Assembly: GCF_000143415.4 (NCBI RefSeq)
Contig: NW_003314315.1
Coordinates: 124,001-188,000, forward strand
Reading direction: 5' to 3'
Origin: Selaginella moellendorffii
Lineage: Eukaryota; Streptophyta; Lycopodiopsida; Selaginellales; Selaginellaceae
Length of the DNA stretch: 64,000 nt
Shown: positions 43,058 through 55,394 of the stretch, in pieces
Numbering within the stretch: position 1 is the stretch's first letter
Layout: every line of letters begins with the position of its first letter
Translations under genes and position numbers: made by a program
Notes under the pieces: model-generated
Databases searched by the model: none
What the model was told of the DNA's origin: nothing
Seen by the model: the letters and a program-made list of their open reading frames with translations, nothing else

Positions 43058-44640
43058 ATGAAGAGTTTCGTCACGTTTATTCTTGTTCTTGCTGTGATCT
43101 CCAGCGTTTGCAATGCGCAAGACTTGAGTTTCACAGCTACGACTCCCGGCCTCACCAAAGGCAAGCCGAACACCTTCATTGGAACCACTGGCGATGAGAT
43201 CGCGTCGTCTCTTCTCGCATCAAAGACTCCCGCAATGCTTTGGGGCTCGGTTCCTGCAATCACCAACGTCTGCCAGAAGATTACCCAGACTGAAGGCAGG
43301 AATACACTGCCAAGATAGATGGCGACTGGGGAGGATCCGAGGACCTCAAGCTAAAGGTCACAAGTACCTTGGTTTTTTCTCGTGCTGACGACTGGAAAGA
43401 TGGTCGCAACCAGTGGCTCCAGATTCATCCGGGACACAGTTCGTGTTCACAGACAACTATGGCCGCAAGAGTGCTGTAAGTTTAGTGAGCTCCATGTGAT
43501 TATCTTGCAGTAACAAAATTCACTGACTGCTTACCAGATTGTTTGCCCAAGTAACGCTGGAGGAAGTGGCTGTGGCGTGTACATGACCGGGAGTGACGTG
43601 GACAGTATCTACAACAAGCGCTTGGAACTCGTCTTTTCCTCGCAAACGCTTCCAGCGATCAGGTAGATCAGGCAGCTCGAAGATTCTTGCTTGGTGGCTG
43701 CAAAGAAGAAGCAGGGAAAGGTACCTGAGGATGATCCATAAGTTCTTCTCGTCGACTCCGTTCCTTCCTTTTGCAGGAGCAATAGGAGGTGCAATCACGG
43801 GTGTGTTGGGAGCTGGAGGCTACTCGGGACTGGGACCATTGGCACCTTTCTGCATCATTGGTGTTATGGGAGTGAGTGCTGGGCTTGGCGCGGCTGCTGT
43901 GCGTGAGGGCGTGCTTCCCACGCGACGCAACGGTGCATACTTCCACGGGCGAGACGAAGATGATGAGCCAGCTCCAAATCGGTGACAAGGTATCCATACT
44001 GATCACCGCTTCCACCAAACTTTTTTCTCTGGTCCTGTCGTGAAGGTTGGGACGCTCAAGAACGGGAGGCTCGACTTCAGTGAAATCTACGCTTTCGGGC
44101 ACCGAGACAGAAGAGTGACTTCGTCAACCTGGAACTATCCCACTCAAAGACCATTGAGCTCTCGCGCCTGCATTTCCTGCCAACGCTGCTCAAAGCTGGT
44201 TTGTGTCAACCAAACTGACGAACCATCTCTAGGTGGTGGAGTCCAATTCAAGCGTGCGCAAGACGTTCTCGATTTTGATGGCTCCCCTCCCAGTCACACG
44301 AATTCCCGGCCTCTTCAATCCATTGACTCTCCAAGGAACTATCGTCGTCAACGGAGTCGCCGCCTCGGTCCACAGCGATTGGTTCCTGGATACCCTGTTT
44401 GACACGTTCGGCCTCACTGCTTACCTCCCAGCAGCATACCAGGCGATCCTCTCCCCCGCGCGATTGCTCTACACACTCCTCGGCCCCAATTCCTACCTCG
44501 CGCTCTACAAATGGATCGACGCCAGGATCAATGTCGCCGAGTTCGGCACTGACAATGGCGGCAAGATTGCAGCGGGGGCGCTGCTCGCGTGTGGAATCGC
44601 GTCCCTGCTATCACTCAAGAAGACCCCGAATTTCGCCTAG
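43058..44640 (+). pseudogene. secreted Hint-domain (Hedgehog/intein-type) gene, disrupted
   Basis: An N-terminal signal peptide (MKSFVTFILVLAVISSVCNA) starts a secreted module (KIDGDWGGSEDLKLKVTSTL; VCPSNAGGSGCGVYMTGSDV), followed by a Gly-rich, probably membrane segment (GAITGVLGAGGYSGLGPL). The Hint domain starts with the autoprocessing Cys in ACFPRDATVHTSTG (Cys codon 43912-43914) and MMSQLQIGDKV. It continues as IYAFGHRDR, FVNLELSHSKTIELSRLHFL, GLFNPLTLQGTIVVNGVAAS and VHSDWFLD, with a C-terminal tail. This is the order of Hedgehog-type Hint domains, which self-cleave by an N-S acyl shift. At least four frame changes and one in-frame stop interrupt it (after TQTEGRNT, near PAIR, before ACFP, after GHRDR, at NHL-stop). 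Some could be unplaced introns, but not all. Confidence 0.7.
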
Positions 44641-46029
44641 AACAAAACGTCGGACAATAATAGCTGACTTGTTTAATGGTAAAGTGCCGCGGGTGCTCGC
44701 TCCTCAGATCGCTCCTCAGATGATCACCCACATAGAGGTGACTATCCTATCATAAATGTTCCTGATCTCATCACCACCTCTGTCAGGTCGCATTTTTTCT
44801 ATGGCCCACTCTAGCGCTGACTGATTCTTGGAGAACTGATTAAGGAACGAGCATCTAGACGCTGCTGCTAGATCAAGATCTATGTGCCTCGTCTGGATCA
44901 CACTAGCCCCGTTTTGTCTATGGCTTTCTAACATTGCAAATAGGAGTTTATATTGCTTATTTTTTTCCCTAAGAACAGAGACATGGCCTCCATCTCCACA
45001 AGGAGAGGCTCAAGGAATTCTATCAGCTCACACTGTGTTAACCGAGGAATAATATAAATAAAATGGTATAATAATTTTAAAATAAATATGATAATATTAT
45101 TATAAAATTATATAAATAATAGATTACTTATGAAGTTAATTTTATAAAGACTGAAACTACAAAATCCCCATTGCAGCTTAGGGCAGTAAAGTATCTTATA
45201 ATAATTCTTTTCTGTCCACAATCTACTCTTTAATATTATTATTATTAAATTTTTTTTGAAGGTCTTGCAGTGCAACCTACTGACATTATTATTACAACAT
45301 GTTTAAAGATCACTAACACTCAACTAGACACAATCCATAACCTCAAAGGACAAGAGCCTATTTGTATGACTTTGTAGGATTTCAGTTCTAAGGTTCATTA
45401 GAATTGGTAAGAAATACACAATGTATTATTTTCAGTAAAACTATAAAAAGAACAAAATTTATTCAATTCTATGCTTGATTATTTATTATTTATGTACTAT
45501 AGACTGAAATAATATTTTTAATTGGAATTATATAGCACTAAGAGAGCTAGAGGTGGATATACCTAAAATATTCTTGTATAGTCTGGGATATTCTACCATT
45601 TATTGTTATCAAGAATAATCTTATATTTATAATTTATAATTCTTAAGCATTTCCTTGTATATTCTAGTTTATTATACCATCTACTGGTTATTATATAGTA
45701 AGAAAAAGTTTTTTCTTAAAACTTATAAAAATGTTTATAATTATAGATTTCAATTGGATTAATAAATAATAAGCACTACTATTAAGCAAGCAAAACATTT
45801 CTGGTAGCAATTATTATTTCTTACTTTAAAGTAATATTACACAATACTTTAAAGTTTGCATATATGTCAATTATCCTTAATAAAAATATGCCAATATTTT
45901 GATATTTTACAACTCATGAGTTATAATATAAGATGTTATAACTAGCTTATAAAATAAATATTTATAAAAGACTTGTGTTTGATAATTACCTCTGGTAGTT
46001 TAATAGTTAGATAAAATATACTAAATTTG
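44641..46029. other. AT-rich intergenic region
   Basis: No gene. A stretch near 45375-45430 repeats a motif of the palindrome arms (10790 and 15700), and 45548-45800 is the inverted counterpart of the AT-rich repeat at 4.1 kb. Confidence 0.6.
45548..45800. repeat. AT-rich dispersed repeat, inverted copy of 4055-4345
   Basis: Reverse complement shares ordered blocks with 4055-4345 (gttataattataa, ctaccatttattg, gcttaatagtag type words). Diverged; boundaries approximate. Confidence 0.4.
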
Positions 46030-47700
46030 GGTGCCTAATTAAATTTAGGCACTATGAATATGGAAATGAAATACAGAAATTTGCATATCAATTAGCCCAA
46101 AAACCCTAGCTTATATACAGGAGTGAGTGGTCTAAATTAAAACCAATCCGATAGCTATTAAAATCCCATTAGGCTAATGTTCTTATACAATATTATAGCT
46201 ATATACTTGGACTTCACACCATCCTTTATTCTCGGAATGATGGAAAGTTATAGTTCTCTAGTCAATGGGCCAGGATCTAGAGGAACATTAGGAGGAGGCA
46301 TCAATACATTTATAGATGGTGTTAGTTGTTCTAAATCACTTTATACAAAGTGTTTTAGTTGTTGCATATACACAATTTTTAAAGGATTAGCCTATTGAAT
46401 GTCATATTGAACCTTATAAACTTATGATCCAACTTGGCATAACACTTGATATGGTCCCTTCCACTAAACAAAGAGCCCTTTAAACAAACCACATATTATA
46501 AGATTGGGAAAATGCATTAACAATAAATCACCCATTTTGTACTTCACAAGTGGATGATGATGAGAGTTATAGCACTATTCTTGTCCCACTTATATGCTTC
46601 TTTAGTGTTTGGTAGACTCTGCTCAAACTAATAGAAGAATATTTGTCAAATACTAATCCTAAAATCTAGCATTAGCAGCTCGTGGCAATCGTGAAAATAA
46701 ACTTAACTTTATTGGTAGTCTCAAATCATGACTATATAAAAGTTTATATGGTGAAGCACTAATAAAACTCTGCACACTTGTGATATACGTATACCAAAGA
46801 AATTGCAAATAACTATTTGAATTCAAATGCTAAAACTTGATGTATTTCACAATTATCCCTTTGAAGGTTTGAACCAGCCGTTCCACCAAACCATTTGACT
46901 ATGGATGATAAGCATTTCTGAAAGTATGGTGTATCTCTAATCAAGATGTTAAAACGTAAAATGCCTTAGCCATAAATGCAAGATCATTATTGAAAAGAAT
47001 TTGCACCGGATAGAAATGTTGGAATACTACTTGATTAAGAAATATCTAACAACAATTACAGACACACTAACAAGAGCACTAACTTCCACCCAACAAATTA
47101 AGTAATTAGAAGCAATGATGACATACTCATTACCAACAATCGACCGTGGAAAAGACCCCATCAAATTAAATGCTACTAACTCAAATAGATGGGAAATTGC
47201 AATTGACTTCAATTGTCTTTCCACAGCACAAGGAAGAGTATTATAAATTAGCACTAAACACAACTACGCACATATTGGATAATATCATGTTGCATCTTTG
47301 GCTAATAAAAAAACTTGTATAGCTTCTTAATCACATGATGATTTCTATATACCCATATAGAATAAAAAAATTATAGTGGACATGGAGAAAGTGTGGAATA
47401 AAGATCAAAGATACCACTAGCTATAAATGATCATTATAATTGTCTCCACAAAATAAAGAAGATTATCCTCAAGGGGATATTAAAAATATAAATACCTAAA
47501 TGGCAAGTTATAAATAAGTGATGTAGCAAGTGATATAGGATTTCAAACCCATTGCAAAGCCTTCGGATCTATTATTTAAAATTTTGAGCATTACGAACTT
47601 TGTTAATGGAAGGTGAATTTTTTGCTCCACATCTTGTACATATTGAACATCAACTACAACAACTATCGACAACATGGAATCCTTTTCCAAAAAATCCACA
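46030..47700 (-). mobile_element. Ty3/gypsy retrotransposon remnant (integrase + LTR part)
   Basis: On the minus strand an integrase can be followed in broken frames: FELVAFNLMGSFPRSIVGNE and YVIIASNYLICWVEVSALVS (47263-47027), a damaged catalytic region around 46900-46600, then the pol 3' end. The left part (46030-46400) is the reverse complement of 57690-58010 and includes the presumed 3' LTR start (ggatggtgtgaag). Many stops; inactive. Confidence 0.75.
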
Positions 47701-48090
47701 AATGCTAAAACAATAGGCTAATCAAAAACATGATAAAAAAGTGAAGAAGAAAGAAGAGCTTGAGAAAGGGTATCATATCAACCATAGAATGTTAGTGATG
47801 AACAACATTAAAATCATGTATTTGAAATTTTAAAACTCACCAAGCAATATAATCAACTAAGTTTTTTTACTTCATTAGTGAAGTAACTATAGCATAATCA
47901 CCTTTTAAATATCTAAGAACCATGTAAATATGCATGAAGTTTCTCGAAACCCCAAACTACTACTAAACCCTCCTTTTATGTCGTAGAGTAGTTCACTTCC
48001 GTTAGTTGTAATGTACGATTGATATATACAATACGATGGCACTGCCCAAGCACACTTGGGCTTTCTTGTATCGACACACCTCCAAGATTT
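47701..48090. other. AT-rich, nothing recognised
   Basis: Possibly further decayed retroelement sequence; no motif supports it. Confidence 0.4.
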
Positions 48091-48433
48091 ATATAATAAA
48101 TATTAAGTGCGAAGCATCTCCAACAACAAACTTGTGGACCCTTCCATCGATCTCGATCATGCTTACTCCTTGCAGCTTGGCCAGCGATCATTGCTTCATC
48201 ATGCTCCCCACTCGAGCAGTGTCATTGTGCCTCCCGGCCGTAGCATAGATGCTAGCCAGCATCACGTACGGGACCGAGCTCTCGGTGGTGAGCTCCAAGA
48301 GTTTGTCAGCGATCTCTGCCGCTCGAGCGGCGTCGCAGTAGATCTTGCACGCAAGAACAAGGAGATTTACGAGGAGCTACGGAAGATCCACGCCACAATG
48401 GTGGAGCGGGGCTACTCTCCACGTGTGAAATAA
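48091..48433. pseudogene. two head-to-head PPR E-domain fragments
   Basis: Minus strand from about 48280 to 48100: MLASIYATAGRHNDTARVGS then LQGVSMIEIDGRVHKFVVGD. Plus strand from about 48290 to 48433: ELQEFVS then KNKEIYEELRKIHATMVERG and stop. Both are the E/E+ end of PLS-class PPR proteins, which in Arabidopsis recruit RNA-editing activity. An in-frame stop sits in the minus half. They lie back to back. Confidence 0.7.
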
Positions 48434-49399
48434 AAGGTTGAGTGTAATTAGGATATGCCAAAATTGGAGAAGTCATTAATAACTATTTAAGATCCATAAA
48501 TGCCTATTCACAATCCATAGACCAGATGAAAGATGATATTGACAACTTTAACATTATTTATAATGGTGTAGTATGATAAAAAATATGATTTATATTCAAC
48601 TATAAAAAATTAGTTTAAAGCTGAAGTAATCAAAGTGTGTGTTTGTGTCCAAGGACACCACTTATCTTAGGTACCATATGAATGATGTGTAGTACTTTTT
48701 AGGCAAAGTTGTGAGACATAAATTTATAAACCCCAAAGTGAAGCCAAAAATGAAATTGAAGATTTGCCAAAGTGTTTGTGATAGAATTTTCCTTACGTAG
48801 GAAGCCTTGTTTTTAACCCTTCATTATTAACCTTGAAGAAGCTCACAAGAAGAACCACCTCTTCGAGAAGTCATCAAAACTAATAAACTTAAAGGAAGGT
48901 CATATATGATACCATCACTTCAAACTTTTAATCCTTGGCAAGAATCATCTTACAAGTTTTAGGGATGAAAAGAGTCTCCTTCACCTTGCTAGAGCTCACC
49001 ACTGTCTATGGAGTATGCCTCCAAACCCCAAAAAGAGAACTGTGGAGTAATGAAGGACAAGTCTAAGCAACAAGCTGAGGACTCAAATACTTAGATCTCC
49101 TTCCTCCGCCTTATGAAATTCTAAAGGCATAATCTCTATAATCAAATTTAACTTTTCATCAACGTGATCTTGAAACAAATGCATCAACTAGGAGAACCAA
49201 CCACTTGAACTTACATTAGACTTCACTTGCTTGAACCATAAAACTTGAGCAGACAAATTTTGCAGCCCAGCCGTTAGATCTTTGTGAAACCTTGTAGGTG
49301 CAATCTCCCTAGTGTCTTTTAGCTTCTCACTAAAGTGATTATGGCACATAAAGCAGCCACAATTGACAATTTTTTGCCTCAAACCTTAGCCTACCTAAA
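48434..49399. other. AT-rich, nothing recognised
   Basis: Only short unsupported frames. Confidence 0.4.
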
Positions 49400-51400
49400 T
49401 ATATCACCCAGAACCATTTGTCTAGTGGTGTCCACATCCATTCCCAAGTATCTACCTCCCCTTGCTTGCACAAAAAATGCAAAATCTATACTTCTTTCTT
49501 AGCTTTTTCTAGACTATTTCACCCTCCTCTCTTTTCCAATTGTAGGATATGAGCTACTACTGCAGTAATCATTCTAGTCCATAATCGTGATGCTACCAAC
49601 TTTGGCCCTTTATGTTTATCGTTGAAGATTCTGTTACACTTGGCTTTCCAAATTTCCCATAACATAATACCTCATAACAAGTTTACTAACTCTGAAGATA
49701 CTCCTTTTGTGTTTATTCTCATTGTGTTGAGTTGGTCAAACCATGGTACCCCTTTTTGTGTTAAAGACCACTTCCAAGAGTTTATTCCATTTGCATTCTC
49801 GTGGTAACTTTGCCCCACATTGCCGCTTTTTACATGAGACACACTTGTCTTTGGGAATGCTAATGCAGCAACTAGCATGTGCTTCTCCACACATCTTATA
49901 CATTCTCACATTCCTAAAGTATGTGTCTTTGTGTCTCCTTTACCCCATATTTATCACATGATTGGTTTGGGAAATGTATATTTTGTTTAGATGGCAAGTG
50001 ATCTTGTATGACCAACCACATAAAGTATCATGTCTTTGCCACTCATCTTCCTTTCCATAACCCTTTTAGTGTAGCCAACTATATCATATTTTGTATATTG
50101 GTGCATTTCATTCTTGTTATCAATAATGAGTCACTATTTGGCTAAATAAGTCATCTCCCCAATTTTGTTTCATATGTAAATAATTCTTCCTTCTTTTTCC
50201 CTTGCCAATTCCATTTTACTTGATCCCAGACCAACTTACATTAGTTTTGTTGTCTAAACCAATACAATCTGGCTATAAAACCTTCCATTATTGTTGGATC
50301 CATCATTGCCATTTTCTTCTCCATCCTTATTACTTGGATTGGTTCTGCTTTTGACATATCTGATTTTAAACTTTTTGTGGGAACTTTGAATGGTAGCAAT
50401 CAGTCAACTAAGCCAATGTCAAAACTAACACATTTATCCTAATCTTGAGTTGCTATATATATCCTTTTCATTCACTATCCACTATACTAACATCATTTTT
50501 CTAACTTCCCTAATGCTTTGGTTAAAGTACTTTTGTGTTGCATCAAATACTATTTTGAATTTTTTTAGTTGGTATGCCAATATTTCCAGTCTATAGAAAG
50601 TTTTTAGCATGTCTTTGTTTCTTTCCATTTCCCCCACTTTTAATATCAAGTCAGCTTCTGCGAATGTTCTCATTCCGGCATGCTTTGTTTATTCCTTTAT
50701 CTTATGTTTCTCCCAAGCATTTCCCTTTATATTAGAACAATTTGTTGAGAAAAATTAGTTATTAGTCCAACTCATAACTATTTGTCAGTTTTCTCTTTTT
50801 TATCTTCCCCTTGAATTTTTTCCATAACCTTAAAAGCTTCTCTGAGAAAGTATTCATTTTAGCATCTTTAAAGTGTAGTCAAAGAAGAGCCACCTTTCAT
50901 CTTTTCCTTAATTTTACCTTGTGTGCTTTAGTCTATTGGGGATGACCTTTAATAGTTGGTGGTGTAATAGTATGGTTGGTTTCCATGGTTGGTTTCCATA
51001 CATGTTCATATAATGAAAGACTTTGAATAACAAAATCTTGTACTACTCTTTTATATCAATTATATTTATCCCTCCATCCTGTTTTGCTCTTGTGATCAAG
51101 CTCCACCCAATCTTGGCACCTCCTCTTGAGATTGTTGCTATCCCCTTCTATACGTACATTCTAATTAGCTTATTCATGTCTTCCAAAGGTTTTTTTTGTT
51201 TAAATTCCATGATGCTGCCAAAAATCATATTGCCTCTAACACAATATTATTTGCCACTACATATCTTGCCAAAAAAGACAGCTTTCATGATGCTTAGTAT
51301 TTCAATTAATTTCCAAGCTTGTCAACTATTTTTTGATTTTATGGGAGAGGGTCATATTCTTATCCCAAGTACCTTGTTGTTTCATCTTGTTTCAACCACT
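49400..51400 (-). mobile_element. LINE-type reverse transcriptase 3' region, copy 1
   Basis: Minus-strand remains of a plant LINE ORF2. Near 51080-51170 reads GGAKIGWSLITRAKQDGG, as in the segment after the reverse transcriptase. Further left come a zinc-binding zf-RVT block (C-DKYG, ET-RHIL, EC), VALAFPKTSVSHVKSGNV-like sequence, and VMWEIWKAKCNRIFNDK. Stops and shifts throughout. The left ~1.1 kb (49407-50520) recurs as a direct repeat at 53995-55115. Confidence 0.65.
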
Positions 51401-52011
51401 TGAAATCTTGTTTCATTTTTGTAAGTTGTGGCAATGGAGCTGTCTTGTGCTTAGTTGGTAGGGGCTGTTTAGTCCTGGGGATAGCTCGACTACTAGGATG
51501 GTTAGAGGTATTGGACCAGTGTTAGTGCTGACCGAAAAATGTGGTGTCAGCAAGGTGAGTTGTGGGGATCCCCTTTGTTGGAGTGGTGTCACTAAGCCAT
51601 AGGGCACTCCATCAATGGTTTGTTCTTTTAGTAGGGCCTAGATGACTTAGTCCCTCTGCTTCATGTTCACAAGGAGGTCACTACCCATGGGAGAGGGGGC
51701 ACAGGATTCAGGAAGTTGTCCTTGGGTCTTGTTTGTGCCTTTGTCCCCATAGGTGCCAAATCCTTCCAACATTGGGGAGGGGTGGTATCTTGTCCGTTGA
51801 TAGTATTATAGTGGATCTCATAGCTAATATTTGTCGGGATGAAGATTCACTGACTCCTTCTTTCACTAACTTGGCTTTCTTTGCAACTGGCTTCTTCCTC
51901 AAAGCTTTGATAGTGTCCACTAAGAATGTTGGGTAGAAACTAGATCGCTCACTATTGGGGCTTTGTCTGTTGCCTTCTCTAAGTCCCAAGGTGTGGGGTA
52001 CATCAAGCTTT

Positions 52012-52047
52012 GGTGGTGGGGGTGGGGGGTGGGGGGTGGGGGGTATG
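52012..52047 (+). repeat. G-rich tract, quadruplex-capable
   Basis: At least four runs of five or six G separated by single T (gggggtggggggtggggggt). Confidence 0.8.
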
Positions 52048-52617
52048 GATACCTTCGTCCGTGGATACTCCACACAAGAGGAAGGACGTACGCATGGATG
52101 CCCAATACGTACGATTTCAAATTTAGGGAAATCTACACAATGGAAGGATTGGTAGATTGAGTGCGAAAATGGAGGTGCTGGTTCCCCTTGGCTCAGTAGG
52201 GGTTGCTAGTCAATAATCAATGAGGACATTGACATCTTTGAAGGGGGGGTGAGTGTAGTGCATGTGATCATTCCATGTGCTGCGTCAATCAAAAAGCCAA
52301 GCATAATGAAGTTATACTCAACAAGTGATCACTAAACGATCCTCCATGAATCCATCTATAGCAAGACGTAATGCACTTTATAGCAAGCGCAAGATGAATC
52401 ATCAATGATTGATATATCTCAATTCAAACCTAACAAGGATTCAATCACTTCAATATCAATCACTAACACACTATAGTGGGGGGGAGCTTTTGATGGCGAT
52501 TAGGTAAGGTGGGGGATTGGCAAGAAGCCATATGAAGAGTGGTGTTTGAAGAGCAAGGTAGAGTCTGGGAGAGGAGGTGGTTGAAATGAAGTGGTGGAGG
52601 AGTATAGGGGGGTAAGA

Positions 52618-52634
52618 GGGGGGGGGGGGGGGGG
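52618..52634 (+). repeat. poly-G run of 17
   Basis: Uninterrupted homopolymer; its true length may be uncertain because such runs are hard to sequence. Confidence 0.9.
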
Positions 52635-53994
52635 AAGGTATCAACTAGAGTGTGTAGAGAGATGAAGACATAGACCTTAGTGTTGATGTTATTTGTTGTG
52701 TTCTTGTTCCTTTAACTGCTCAGCATTGTGCTCCCACTTTGGTGTTGGTGGAGTGAATTATAGGCTTTTTTCGTTGTGATGAAAGGCAGAATTTTTATTG
52801 TTGGGAATGACCAGATAGTGATGGGGTATGTGGAGCTCTCTAAGGGGGGGCACTTATCAGTGTGTGATTGGTGGCCCATGGATGTGGCTGTCAATTGAAT
52901 TGTGTTGACATCCTCCCTCTTTGGCTGCTATGTGCAAGAATGCCTCGATTTTGTAGAAGTGCTATTAATGATTGGCAACTCGAGGCAGCGCATAAGAACT
53001 CCCAAGGTATATTGTCTCATGGAGGCTTAAATTCTCTTATTTACTTTGTGAAAGTGATGGCTCCACCACTCGATCTAAGTTGTTCATTGGTAGAAAGAGT
53101 GATCATGGCCATCAGTGAGATTTGGATAAATTTGTTCTTTCATGTGCATGTTCGTAGCTTGTCTAGGGGGTGTTCCTTGCTCAAGCTCTTTTGAATGTGC
53201 TTGCTAATGGTGTTGATGTCCAAGAGGTAAAAAGGTCATGTCAGGACATACTTACTTTGCTTCTTATATGCTTTTGCCTCTTTCTAGTGCTTCAAACATC
53301 CTTGCCCTGATCCAGCTTGGTGTGTTTGCTTTTGTGTTCATGATGTGAAGGATAGGGAGAGGAGTTTTTGTTGTCTCCACACTGTGGTCCTTTTTTAACC
53401 TTGCAGGAGAGTGAATTGTATGGGCATCAATCCTATTGGTCTTAGAGGTCTTGAAACGATCCCTTCACTACCCAAATGGATCCGTGCAAATCAATTGTTG
53501 AATAGAGCAAGCTTGAATTAGGGGGGTCGAGTGTAGATCTAGTGAGAGTTGTGAGAGAGGGAATGGTGGAGTATGCACTTTTAGGATTGCACCAGATTAA
53601 GGGGGAGCCAAGAATAACTAAGACCTTAGCACTTCCACAGATGGACAAGATTGCCAAGCATGTATTAAATATGCCTTGGAACCAATGAACCCCAAGGGAA
53701 TCAACTACAAATCCATAGCATCGAGCAGAGGAGCAAGCTTAGATGCTATGGGTGTGAAGAGAGTGAGTGTTTAGAAGGAAAGCACTACTCTGCTACGGCT
53801 TTCATCCCTTGGTCCAACTTTGTCTCTAGTCCAACTTTTTTATATAAGGCGTTTTATTTACTAGTAAAACACCAAAAAACTGGGTATAATTTTGTTGGGC
53901 ACAAAACTAACAAAGAGCCTTTATTTAGGGGGACCTATTATGAAAGTACCTATGGAGAGAGTGGTTGCCCATGAAGTGGATCCCAAAGGTCTGC

Positions 53995-55115
53995 CCAAAT
54001 GTGTCATCTAGAACCATTCATCCAGTGGTGTCTATATCCATTCCTAAGTACTTACCTCCCCTTGCTTCCATAAGAAATGCTATATTTATGCTTCTTTTTT
54101 AACTTTTTCTAGACCATTTCACCTTCTTCTCTTTTCCAATTGTAGGACACGAGTTACTACTATAGTAACCATTGTAGTTTACACTTGTGACACCACCACC
54201 TTTGGCATTTCATGTTTATCTTTGAAGATTTTATTGCACCTAGCTTTCCAAACCTCCCACAATATAATATTTTGCAGCAAATTTACTAATTTTGAGGATA
54301 CTCCTTTTGTGTCTGTTCTCATTGTGTTGAGTTGGTCAAACCATGGTACCTTTTTCGTGTTGAGGACTATTTCTAAAACTCTGTTCCATTTCCCATTCTT
54401 ATAGCAACTTCACCCCATATTAGCACTTCATATGTGAATCACACTTGTCTTTGGGAATGCTATTGTAGTAACTAGCATGTGCTTCTCTACACATCTTGTG
54501 CACTCTCATATTCTTAAAGTATGTGTTTTTGTGTTTCCCTTGCCCTATATTTATTGTATGATTGGTCTAAAAGATGTATATTTTGTTTAGATGGTAGGTG
54601 ATCTTGCATAACCAACCATATAAACTATTTTGTCTTCGCCACCCATTTTCCTTTCCACGACCCTTTTATTGTAGACAGTTGTATCATATTTTGTATATTG
54701 GTGTGTTTCATTCTTGTTATCAACAATGAGTCACTACTTGGCTGAATAAATCATCTCCCCAACTTTGTCTCATATATAAAGAATTATTTCTTCTTTTTCC
54801 CTTGTTAATTAAATTCTGCTAGATCCAACTCACATAATTTTTGTTGTCTAAACCAATATAACTTGGCTATGAAACCTTTTATTATTGTTAGATCCATCAT
54901 TGCCATTTTTTTATCCATCTTTATTACCAAGATAGATTCTGCTTTTGACACATCTAGTCTTATACTTTCCTCATAAACCTTGAATGGTAGTAATCAGCCA
55001 ACTGAGCTAATGTCAAAACTAACATATTTAACCTAATTTTGAGTTGCTGTATATATCACCTTTTCATTCACTATCCACTATACTAGTGTCACTTGTCTGA
55101 CTTCCTCAATGCTTT
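53995..55115 (-). mobile_element. LINE 3' region, copy 2
   Basis: Direct-orientation, diverged copy of 49407-50520, with shared words such as ttttccaattgtagga, gtgttgagttggtcaaacca and catgtgcttctc. The match ends near aatgctttggtt at about 55115. Two copies of one end in the same orientation fit two separate 5'-truncated insertions. Confidence 0.7.
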
Positions 55116-55394
55116 GGTTGTAGACGATAGGTCAAATTCAAAGAGGTCGGTATACTCCTTTATAAGTTGGTCGACAATTGCAACACAAAAACTATCGAAG
55201 GGATCTGAAAAGGGAATAAAGGAACATGATAAAAATATAGGAGGAAATAATGGGGAGACAAAAGTGATGGAAAAAAAGGTAAAAATAGAGAAATAAAGAA
55301 GAAACAAAAGTGAAGAAATGAAAAAAATATAAAAAGTATAAGACAAAAGGCAGAAACCTCAAAGTCACACTTGACATAATTAAGTGCAACTAAT
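55116..55394. other. A-rich low-complexity spacer
   Basis: Purine-rich + strand around 55200-55370; no gene. Confidence 0.4.

Larger units (their letters stand above)
51401..53994. other. segment between two LINE copies
   Basis: No gene recognised. Contains a G-rich tract at about 52012-52047 and a run of 17 G at 52618-52634. Several 60-120 codon frames occur but none resembles a family; it may be the decayed upstream part of the second LINE or an insertion. Confidence 0.4.

Noticed and set aside
43668-44102. 144-codon minus-strand frame over the Hint region
   Set aside because: The plus strand holds ordered Hint motifs; the antisense frame has none.
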